A DNA stretch of 16,634 nt. It comes from Actinomycetota bacterium. Its GTDB lineage: Bacteria > Actinomycetota > Acidimicrobiia > Acidimicrobiales > Microtrichaceae. The stretch is taken from assembly GCA_005777415.1 (NCBI GenBank), contig SXMI01000315.1, positions 1 through 16,634 of the forward strand. Reading direction: 5' to 3'. A program made the translations under genes and the position numbers. Shown one piece after another: positions 1 to 6,190 of this stretch. Every line of letters starts with the position of its first letter. Position 1 is the stretch's first letter. Below the pieces are notes generated by a model that saw only the letters and a list, made by a program, of their open reading frames with translations, had not been told where the DNA came from and did not search any database.

Positions 1-2
1 GG

Positions 3-290
3 GAGGGAGTGCCGCACCATACCTACTTTGAAACTGCGGCGATGATCATTACGCTGATCGGGGTCGGAAAGCTGCTGGAGGCGCGTGCCAAAGGCCGCGC
101 TTCCGCGGTGATCCGCCGACTGCTGGCATTGCAGCCACGCATGGCGCGCCTTGTGCGGGCAGGTGCTGAAGTGGATGTGCCAGCAGGCACGGTGCAGGTT
201 GGCGATATTGTGCTTGTGCGTCCCGGCGAAAGCATCGCTGTTGACGGTCTGATTGTCGAGGGCTTCTCCTCCGTTGACGAGTCGATGCTT
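3..290 (+). CDS. Fragment of copper/heavy-metal P1B-type ATPase, cut at both ends
   Basis: The first ~96 codons read as the internal part of a CopA-like metal-exporting P-type ATPase. The segment HTYFETAAMIITLIGVGKLL is the second core transmembrane helix. It is followed by the LEARAKGRAS linker and the start of the actuator domain, with QVGDIVLVRPGE and VDESML. In intact family members VDESML is followed directly by TGES, the dephosphorylation motif. Here the reading frame turns into acyl-CoA dehydrogenase sequence at exactly that point, so TGES, the DKTGT phosphorylation site and the nucleotide-binding domain are absent. The stretch has more A/T-ending codons (gat, att, ctt, gtt) than the rest of the window, suggesting a different source genome. 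The frame is open from the left edge, so the GTG at 9 is not a true start. The family call is firm; whether this DNA belongs next to the following gene is doubtful. Confidence 0.75.
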
Positions 291-626
291 TTCCAGGCCG
301 TCAAGCACCGACTGGCCGACTGCTTCCTGGCCGTCGAGCGGGCGAACGCCCTGGCGTGGTTCGCCACCCTGACCATCGCCGAGGAGGATCCTCGCCGGAG
401 CCTCGCAGTGGCCATGGCCAAGGCCGCCGCCGGCGACTGCGCACAACTCCTCGCACGCGACGGCCTGCAGTTGCACGGTGGCATCGGGTTCACCTGGGAA
501 CACGACCTGCACTTCCTGTTGAAGCGCGCCGTCACCGGGGATCTGCTCTTCGGCGGCGCTGCGTTCCACCGGTCCCGTGCCGCCGCGCTCATGGGCCTCG
601 TGCCGACGACCGGGGAGTCGGGATGA
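291..626 (+). CDS. Acyl-CoA dehydrogenase C-terminal fragment (partner-type subunit), 5' end missing
   Basis: About 111 residues form the C-terminal helical domain of an acyl-CoA dehydrogenase. It opens with FQAVKHRLAD, the usual start of the last helical bundle, and contains LHGGIGFTWEHDLHFLLKRA. That second motif is typical of the FadE subunits that pair with a catalytic subunit in actinobacterial alpha2beta2 ACADs. The N-terminal and beta-barrel domains, roughly 200-250 residues, are missing because the frame runs into P-type ATPase sequence at about 290. The stop overlaps the start of the next ACAD gene as ATGA (623-626), so the two are translationally coupled and probably form one heteromeric enzyme. 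The same GGIGFTWEHD motif occurs in the N-terminal half of the fused ACAD at 14082-16178. No catalytic Glu is expected in this kind of subunit; FAD binding may be shared with its partner. Confidence 0.85.
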   Translation, partial: FQAVKHRLADCFLAVERANALAWFATLTIAEEDPRRSLAVAMAKAAAGDCAQLLARDGLQLHGGIGFTWEHDLHFLLKRAVTGDLLFGGAAFHRSRAAALMGLVPTTGESG

Positions 627-1843
627 GGCTCCGCTTCGACGACGGTGTCGAGCAGTTCCGGGAGGAGTTCCGGTCGTGGCTCGCCGCCCATCGACCCACC
701 CCCGAGGAGATGGCGGCGGACCCACCGCGCTCGACCGGTCATGCACCGGAGTGGGTCCGACGATGGACCAGGCAGATGTTCGACGCCGGTTGGTTGGTGC
801 CGGGTTGGCCGCCCGAGCTGGGTGGCCGGAACGCCGGACCCATCGAGACCTTCGTGGTGCTCGAGGAGTTGGCGGCCGCCAAGGTCCCGCGGACCACCAA
901 CGTGCAGGGCCTGGGGATCGTCGCCCCGTCGATCGTCGACTACGGGACGCCGGAGCAGGTGCGTGACTACGCCATGGCGATCCTGCACGGCGAGGCCACG
1001 GCCTGCCTGGGCATGAGCGAGCCCGATGCCGGCAGCGATCTGGCCTCGTTGTCGACCCGGGCGGTGCTCGAGGGCGACGACGAGACGGGCGAGTGGGTGA
1101 TCGACGGCCAGAAGGTCTGGACCTCGGGGGCCAACTACGCGGACTTCTGCTTCCTGTTCTGTCGCACCGAGCCCGATCTGCCCAAGCACCAGGGCATCTC
1201 CATCCTGTTGGTCCCCATGGACGCGCCGGGCATCACCGTGCGGCCGCTGCCCGAGATCGTGCACCCGGGCGAGCCGGATCTGAACGAGGTGTTCCTCGAC
1301 GGTGTGCGGGTCCCGGCCGCGAACCTGGTGGGCCGGCGCGGCGACGGGTGGGCGATGGCCAACGGCTCACTGGCGCACGAGCGCGGCATGGTCTGGGTGA
1401 GCGCGGTGATGGGCCTCGAGGAGTCGCTGGCGACCTTGCTGGAGCAGGCGCCGCCGCTGCTCGACCGCATGGGCCCGGAGGAACGGGCGGTGGCGACGGA
1501 CGCGATCGTGCGGATTGCGATCGACACCCAGGCGGCGCGGTGTCTCGGCCAACGGGGCTTCGCCCGGCTCGCCCGTGGCGGCTCGGCTCCCGAGCAGGCC
1601 CTGATGAAGCTCTACGCCAGCGACTGTCGCCAGCAGGTGGCCCGTGTCGCTGCCGACATCCAGGGTCCCGACGCACTCGAACTCGGTGCGATCGCCGACG
1701 ACGGCACCCATGCGGTCGACGAACCTCGGGGGACCTGGATGGAGCAGTACTTCCACTCGTTCGCCAACACGATCTCGGCCGGCACCTCGGAGATCCAGCG
1801 GAACATCATCGCCGAGCGCGTGCTCGGGCTGCCGCGGGGCTGA
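623..1843 (+). CDS. Acyl-CoA dehydrogenase, FadE type, catalytic-type subunit
   Basis: A complete 406-residue flavoprotein ACAD, normal length for the family. It would introduce an alpha,beta double bond into an acyl-CoA in the cytoplasm. The N-terminal helical domain covers about residues 1-120. The middle beta-domain carries LGMSEPDAGSDLAS (129-142) and GQKVWTSGA (162-170), which contact substrate and FAD. The C-terminal helical domain ends in SAGTSEIQRNIIAERVLGLP (385-404). The glutamate of the medium-chain YEGT motif is replaced by Ala (SAGT). A Glu at residue 253 in LAHER matches the isovaleryl-CoA-dehydrogenase-type LDLER position and is the likely catalytic base. The ATG at 623 follows GGGGAG with suitable spacing and overlaps the preceding ACAD stop, indicating a two-subunit enzyme. 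A luciferase-like oxidoreductase and an SDR follow in the same operon. The family is certain; the substrate is unknown, with branched, steroid or terpenoid acyl-CoA possible. Confidence 0.93.
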   Translation: MRLRFDDGVEQFREEFRSWLAAHRPTPEEMAADPPRSTGHAPEWVRRWTRQMFDAGWLVPGWPPELGGRNAGPIETFVVLEELAAAKVPRTTNVQGLGIVAPSIVDYGTPEQVRDYAMAILHGEATACLGMSEPDAGSDLASLSTRAVLEGDDETGEWVIDGQKVWTSGANYADFCFLFCRTEPDLPKHQGISILLVPMDAPGITVRPLPEIVHPGEPDLNEVFLDGVRVPAANLVGRRGDGWAMANGSLAHERGMVWVSAVMGLEESLATLLEQAPPLLDRMGPEERAVATDAIVRIAIDTQAARCLGQRGFARLARGGSAPEQALMKLYASDCRQQVARVAADIQGPDALELGAIADDGTHAVDEPRGTWMEQYFHSFANTISAGTSEIQRNIIAERVLGLPRG

Positions 1844-1845
1844 CG

Positions 1846-2778
1846 GTGCGGTTCACGGTCACCCACCCGCTCGTCCGGCGTCCGTACCACCCCGAGATGG
1901 TCACCGGAGCCGGGGTGGTCGCGCTGGCCGGCGCCGCCGAGGCCGCCGGGTTCGACGGCTACGGGTTCACCGACCATCCTGCCCCGACCCAACGGTGGTT
2001 GGACCAGGGCGGCCACGACGCGCTCGACCCGTTCGTGGCGCTGGGGTTCGTCGCCGCAGCCACCACGACGCTGCGGCTGGTCCCCAACATCGTGGTGCTG
2101 CCCTACCGGAACCCCTTCGTGGTGGCGAAGGCGGCGGCCACGCTCGATGCGCTCTCCGGGGGTCGGTTCACCCTGGCCGTCGGAGTGGGCTACCTGGAGG
2201 GGGAGTACGCGGCGCTGGGTGTGGACCACGCCGAGCGGGCGGCCCTGTTCGACGAGTCGCTCGAGGTGCTGCGGGCGGTGTGGACCACCGACGACCTCAC
2301 GGTTCGGGGCCGGCACTTCTCGGCCGAGGGCGTCACCGTGCAGCCTCGACCGTCCGCAGCGGCCCTGCCGCCGATCTGGATCGGTGGCAACGGCGGTGCG
2401 GCACGTCGTCGGGTGGTTTCGCACGGGGACGGCTGGTGCCCCTTCCCCGCACGAGGCGGACTGGCCCGGGCGGTGGGTACGGTGCCCCTCGACGACGGCG
2501 ACCGACTCGCGCAGGGCATCGCCGACCTGCACGCCCGCCTCGAGGAGGCCGGTCGAGATCCGGCGACGGTCGACATCTCCTTCAGTTGCAGTGCGGGTGG
2601 CGATCCCGCGAGCGAGGGATTCGATGCCGAGGCCCATCTCGAGGGGTTGGCCAGGTTGGCCGACCTCGGGGTGACCTGGGTGCAGGTGGGCCTGCCGGGT
2701 GACTCACCCGGTCGAGCGATCGAGGTCCTCGGACGTTACGGCGACACGGTCATCGGACCGCTGCGAGGTGGTGGCTGA
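1846..2778 (+). CDS. Luciferase-like (LLM class) F420-type oxidoreductase
   Basis: A 310-residue TIM-barrel protein of the bacterial luciferase-like superfamily, closest in pattern to the actinobacterial 'probable F420-dependent oxidoreductase' group. Visible marks are EAAGFDGYGFTDHPAPTQRW (about 32-51), with the early-strand Asp/His that begin the cofactor pocket. LPYRNPFVVAKAAATLDALS (85-104), GRFTLAVGVGYLEGEYAALG (106-125) and PPIWIGGNGGAARRRV follow in the usual order. Such enzymes move hydride between F420H2 (or FMNH2) and organic substrates; cofactor choice cannot be proven here. The GTG at 1846 lies 2 bases after the ACAD stop and gives the expected first strand (RFTVTHP). No strong ribosome-binding site is seen, so reinitiation after the upstream gene is likely. 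The stop overlaps the next ATG as TGATG. The long open frame upstream of 1846 is a shadow of the ACAD gene. The operon implies oxidation or reduction of an alcohol, ketone or enoyl intermediate. Confidence 0.88.
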   Translation: MRFTVTHPLVRRPYHPEMVTGAGVVALAGAAEAAGFDGYGFTDHPAPTQRWLDQGGHDALDPFVALGFVAAATTTLRLVPNIVVLPYRNPFVVAKAAATLDALSGGRFTLAVGVGYLEGEYAALGVDHAERAALFDESLEVLRAVWTTDDLTVRGRHFSAEGVTVQPRPSAAALPPIWIGGNGGAARRRVVSHGDGWCPFPARGGLARAVGTVPLDDGDRLAQGIADLHARLEEAGRDPATVDISFSCSAGGDPASEGFDAEAHLEGLARLADLGVTWVQVGLPGDSPGRAIEVLGRYGDTVIGPLRGGG

Positions 2779-3548
2779 TGTCGTTGCTGCCCGATGCTGC
2801 GCTGCTCACCGGCCGGGTCGCCGTGGTCACGGGTGGCGCCTCCGGGCTCGGTCGGAGCATTGCGGAGACCTTCGAGGCGTTCGGTGCCCGGGTGGTGGTG
2901 TGGGACCGGGCCGTCGAGGACCAGCCGGTCGATGTGCGCCATCCCGACGAGGTCGATGCCGCCCTGGCCCGGGTCATCGAGCAGTTCGGGGTTCCCACCA
3001 TCCTGGTCAACAACGCCGGTGGGGTCTTCCACTCGCCGCTGCTCGAGACCTCGCCCAACGGTTGGGACGCCCTCGTCCGGGCCAACCTCTCGCACGTGCT
3101 GTTGTGCACCCAGCGTGTGTCCCGCGCCATGCGCGATACGGGTGTCGGCGGATCGGTGATCAACGTGTCGTCGATCGAAGGCTTGCGGGCTGCGCCCGGG
3201 TACGCAGCCTACGCGGCCGCGAAGGCCGGGGTGCTCAACCTGACCAAGACCGCGGCGGTGGAGCTCGCCCCGCTCGGGATACGGGTCAACGCCCTCGCTC
3301 CCGACGCGCTCGTGACCGAGGGACTCCTGGAGATCGCGCCCGAGTCGATCGAGCACCTCGGTGGCATGGTGCCGATGGGCCGTGCCGGTCGACCCGAGGA
3401 GCTCGCCGGCGCAGCGGTGTTCCTGGCCTCCGACCTGTCGACCTACGTCACCGGCCAGACGATCGGTGTCGACGGCGGGACCGCGGCCGCCGGAGGGTGG
3501 TACGCGCACCCCGGCGACGGTCACTGGGTGCTGGGTCCCGCTCGCTGA
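2778..3548 (+). CDS. Short-chain dehydrogenase/reductase (SDR), classical type
   Basis: A 256-residue classical SDR, the usual size. The Rossmann nucleotide motif TGGASGLG is at 18-25, the NNAG structural motif at 78-81, and the active-site set is Ser132, Tyr145 and Lys149 (YAAAK). The C-terminal part has TGQTIGVDGG (225-234), common in FabG-like and hydroxyacyl/alcohol dehydrogenases. After the first beta-alpha unit the acidic position reads VWDRA (41-45); an Asp at the strand end favours NAD(H) over NADP(H), but this is an inference. The sequence from about 48 to 55 is short, so the second Rossmann unit is trimmed compared with FabG. The ATG at 2778 shares its A with the preceding TGA and is preceded by GAGGTGG. 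It is the last gene of the rightward ACAD operon and meets a convergent gene after about 118 bases. The substrate is unknown; the neighbours suggest a hydroxyacyl-CoA or an alcohol. Confidence 0.92.
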   Translation: MSLLPDAALLTGRVAVVTGGASGLGRSIAETFEAFGARVVVWDRAVEDQPVDVRHPDEVDAALARVIEQFGVPTILVNNAGGVFHSPLLETSPNGWDALVRANLSHVLLCTQRVSRAMRDTGVGGSVINVSSIEGLRAAPGYAAYAAAKAGVLNLTKTAAVELAPLGIRVNALAPDALVTEGLLEIAPESIEHLGGMVPMGRAGRPEELAGAAVFLASDLSTYVTGQTIGVDGGTAAAGGWYAHPGDGHWVLGPAR

Positions 3549-3550
3549 TC

Positions 3551-3594
3551 CCTCCCGGCCGGGAGGCCCGACCGGGCCGCACCGCCCCGGTCGG
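3551..3594. terminator. Two adjacent inverted repeats between convergent genes, candidate bidirectional terminator
   Basis: The gap from 3549 to 3666 separates the stops of the rightward SDR and the leftward GH4 gene. It holds a perfect 16-base palindrome, CCTCCCGGCCGGGAGG (3551-3566). Next to it is a 9-base-pair stem, CCGACCGGG / CCCGGTCGG (3568-3576 and 3586-3594), with a 9-base loop. No clear U-tract follows on either strand, so intrinsic termination is inferred from position and stem strength only. I see nothing else between 3595 and 3666. Confidence 0.45.
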
Positions 3595-3666
3595 TTGCCC
3601 CTCGGAGGTGGTCGAGCACGGGTTGGTGCGGACCCGGAGGTGCCGCTGGTCCGCCGAGCCGGTCCG

Positions 3667-5043
3667 TCAAGCCGGTCCGGCGAACTGGGGCAACCAGGCG
3701 GAGGTGGCCTCGAGCATCTCGTCGACCATCCGCTCCAGGGCGTCGTCGTCGATCCGACCGGCGAGCGGATCGAGGAACATGGCGTCGCGCACGAGGTCGC
3801 GGTCCCCGCTCAGCGCAGCTTCCACCACGAGCTCCTGCTCCGCACTGATGCGACGGACCTGCTCGGCGAGCACAGGCGGCAACGGGGCGACATCCGGGCC
3901 CCGGACCCCTGACGCATCGACGGTGACCATGCTCTCGACCACGACGTCGGGGGGCAGGTCGGGGACCTGCCCGTGGTTCGCGATGTTGAGCGGGAGGTCG
4001 CGGGGCCGGTCGCGGAGCCGGGAGTCGATGAGCTCGGCGACGAGTTCGCCGCTCGGTGCGCTCGGCAGCTCCTCGGCGCTGCGGAGTCGGTCGAACTCCC
4101 GGGTGTAGTCGGCGAGCCACTGGCGCCGGTCGTCCATGCTGGTGAGCGCCACCCCCCAGCGTTCGCCCCAACCCGACTCCTCGGTGAGGAATCCGGCGAA
4201 GAACTCGGCCAGGTGTCGGTCGCCGGCCGCCGGCAGCACACCGTGGCGCCGGAACAGCTCGAGCTTGATGCGGTTCGACTCGACGAGCAGGCCGACGGTG
4301 AACTTGCCCCCGAGGCTCACCGCCTCGTGTCCGGTGGTGCCCGGGAACACCAGCGGCCGTGCGAGCTCCGCCGGATCGTCGAGGATCCGACGGAGCTGCG
4401 CGAGCGCATCCTCGCCGTCGTGGTCCATCGCCGTGATCAGCGGGAGGTGGTTCACGCCTGCGACCGTCGGTCGGAGGTTCGCCGGGTCGCAGCCGAGCAT
4501 CATCGCGAAGGTGTGGAGGGCGATGGTCACCTCGTGGCACAGTCCGATCGCCCGCACCGAGGTCTCCCGCAGGATGGCCCGGGTGAGCGTGGTCATCGGG
4601 TTGGTCAGGTTGAGCAGCCACGCGTCCGGGCAGATCTCCTGGGCGTCGCGGGCGATGTCGAGCATGACCGGGATGTTGCGCAGGCCACGGACGATCCCTC
4701 CCGGGCCGACCGAGTCGCCGACGGACTGCCGGATCCCGAATCGCTCCGGCACGGCGATGTCGTGGTGCATCGAGTCGAGTGCTCCGGTCGAGATGCACAC
4801 GACCACGTGGTCGGCGCCCTCGAGGGCGGCCCGCTGATCGACGGTGCCGACGGCGCTCAGCCCGATCCCCTGGACCCGGGCGATGTGGTGGACGAAATCG
4901 ACCATGGTGGGAATGGGTCGAGGATCGATGTCCTGGATCACGATCTGGGCATCGGCGAGTGAGGGTGTCCGGGCGATGTCCAACAACAGCTTCGGGATCC
5001 ACTGGTAGGACCCTCCGCCGATGAAACAGATGCGCGTCGACAT
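3667..5043 (-). CDS. Glycoside hydrolase family 4 (NAD+/Mn2+-dependent), alpha-glycosidase/alpha-uronidase type
   Basis: A 458-residue GH4 enzyme of full family length. GH4 enzymes cleave glycosides by transient NAD+-dependent oxidation at C3, with a divalent metal. The N-terminal Rossmann motif is FIGGGSYQWIPKL (7-19). The motif NLTNP (145-149) is present, and the metal-binding residues are Cys169 in GLCHE and His199 in GVNHL. The LCHE...VNHL pattern matches the branch with alpha-galactosidases, alpha-glucuronidases and LplD-like alpha-galacturonidases. No phosphotransferase genes are nearby, so an unphosphorylated substrate is more likely than a 6-phospho sugar. There is no signal peptide; it acts in the cytoplasm. 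The ATG at 5043 lies 10 bases after the stop of the hydrolase gene, with no clear ribosome-binding site, consistent with coupled translation. As the last gene of the leftward uronate operon it probably releases glucuronic or galacturonic acid from small alpha-linked uronosides. The family is certain; the substrate is inferred from context. Confidence 0.88.
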   Translation of the reverse strand: MSTRICFIGGGSYQWIPKLLLDIARTPSLADAQIVIQDIDPRPIPTMVDFVHHIARVQGIGLSAVGTVDQRAALEGADHVVVCISTGALDSMHHDIAVPERFGIRQSVGDSVGPGGIVRGLRNIPVMLDIARDAQEICPDAWLLNLTNPMTTLTRAILRETSVRAIGLCHEVTIALHTFAMMLGCDPANLRPTVAGVNHLPLITAMDHDGEDALAQLRRILDDPAELARPLVFPGTTGHEAVSLGGKFTVGLLVESNRIKLELFRRHGVLPAAGDRHLAEFFAGFLTEESGWGERWGVALTSMDDRRQWLADYTREFDRLRSAEELPSAPSGELVAELIDSRLRDRPRDLPLNIANHGQVPDLPPDVVVESMVTVDASGVRGPDVAPLPPVLAEQVRRISAEQELVVEAALSGDRDLVRDAMFLDPLAGRIDDDALERMVDEMLEATSAWLPQFAGPA

Positions 5044-5053
5044 GACACGGACG

Positions 5054-6190
5054 TTAGTTGGCCTCGAGTCGCTCGGTCAGGAACGCCCGGACCATCGAGC
5101 CGTGCCACCGATGATCGCCCTCGAACACGTCGTGGACGACGAGGGCGGGGTCGGCACCCAGTGCCCGATAGACCTCCCGCAGGCGGCCCACCGTCTCGCG
5201 GGCGGTATCGGCGGGGAAGAGGATGTCCTCGGTGCCCGACTCGACCAGCAGCGGTCGGGGCGCCACCAGTGCCGCCAGGTCGAGGTGCTCGAGGCGGCCG
5301 AGTTGTCCGGGGAGGACCTGCGAGCCGCACATGTTCCACGGCACGGTGTGGGTCGAACGCCAGCTCGAGAGGTAGCCGGAGAGGACCGCGGCTCGCACCC
5401 GGGTGTCGGTCGCGGCGCAGAACAGCGACATCGTCGCCCCGTAGGAGAACCCGACGACCGCGATGCGGGCGGGATCGACCAGCGGGTGGCCCTCCAGGAC
5501 GTCGATGCTGCGGTGCAGGTCCCAGAGGTTCTGTGCCAGCGGGACCGTGTCGGCCATGGTCGCCGCAACGAGGTTCCAGTCGCAGTCGTACTTGTACCGA
5601 CTCGGGTCCCACTGCGGATCCTGCCGTTCGCCGAAACAGCGCAGGTCCGGCGCCAGGACGACGTGGCCCATCCGGACGAGTTCGAGGGCGTAGTGGTCCT
5701 GCTCGGGGCCCGTGAGGCCGCAGATCATCTCCTTGCCGGGGCCGTGGCCGTGCACGGCGAGCACGGCGGTGCCGGCCGGTGCCGTGACGCGTTCCCTGGG
5801 GACCAGGAGGTAGGCGGGCACGGCCATCGTGGCCTCGCTGTCGAAGACGATGCGGTGGCGCAGGTGGTCCCCGGCGTCGACGGTCTGGGTCAGCTCGATG
5901 TCGAGCGGCACCCGCACCGGCGGTGCGCCGAGCAGCTCATCGAGTCGACCCCGCACCCGCTCGCGCCAGACGGTGACCTCGGCGGGGTTCGTCGGGCAGG
6001 GGTCGGCGTCACCGACCCCCGAGAGGTGCAGCATCCAGAACGCCCACGGCGACAGGTTCCGTCGCCGGCCGTCCGGCGAGGCGGCCGTGCGAGGCGGCGG
6101 CCACGCATCAACGGTGTGCTCGGGGGTCGGACCGGGATCGACCGGGGGGCCGCCCGATCCCTGCGGGGCCGTTCCGGGTGAACCGCTCAC
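5054..6190 (-). CDS. Alpha/beta hydrolase, acetyl-xylan-esterase / dienelactone-hydrolase-like
   Basis: A 378-residue alpha/beta-hydrolase. Numbering from the GTG at 6190, there is an oxyanion-region HGHG at 147-150. The nucleophile elbow is GFSYGA with Ser249, Asp322 sits in GTEDILFP, and His360 sits in GDHRWHG, giving an ordered Ser-Asp-His triad. The first ~45 residues are rich in Pro and Gly and look disordered; no signal peptide or lipobox is seen, so the product is probably cytoplasmic. The pattern resembles the large acetyl-xylan-esterase-like hydrolases often annotated as dienelactone hydrolase family. The GTG at 6190 is preferred over the GTG at 6211. It overlaps the uxaA stop as GTGA and follows GAGGGG at about 8-9 bases. 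Placed between uxaA and a GH4 glycosidase, it may remove acetyl, methyl or other ester groups from uronic-acid oligomers before cleavage. That role is inference from neighbours; the fold and triad are directly visible. Confidence 0.82.
   Translation of the reverse strand: MSGSPGTAPQGSGGPPVDPGPTPEHTVDAWPPPRTAASPDGRRRNLSPWAFWMLHLSGVGDADPCPTNPAEVTVWRERVRGRLDELLGAPPVRVPLDIELTQTVDAGDHLRHRIVFDSEATMAVPAYLLVPRERVTAPAGTAVLAVHGHGPGKEMICGLTGPEQDHYALELVRMGHVVLAPDLRCFGERQDPQWDPSRYKYDCDWNLVAATMADTVPLAQNLWDLHRSIDVLEGHPLVDPARIAVVGFSYGATMSLFCAATDTRVRAAVLSGYLSSWRSTHTVPWNMCGSQVLPGQLGRLEHLDLAALVAPRPLLVESGTEDILFPADTARETVGRLREVYRALGADPALVVHDVFEGDHRWHGSMVRAFLTERLEAN

Noticed and set aside
9..626. A single 205-residue protein fusing a metal ATPase to an acyl-CoA dehydrogenase
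   Set aside because: Both parts are truncated at the join, all catalytic parts of the ATPase are missing and composition shifts there; annotated as two fragments.
23..1264. Long minus-strand open frame of 413 codons
   Set aside because: Antisense to clear ACAD sequence, rich in Arg/Pro/His/Gly, no recognisable domain; a result of high GC at third positions.
1093..1845. N-terminal extension of the luciferase-like protein
   Set aside because: This part is an out-of-frame reading of the ACAD gene; homology starts at the GTG at 1846.
3549..3666. Small gene in the convergent gap
   Set aside because: No frame with a start, ribosome site and plausible protein; the gap is dominated by palindromes.
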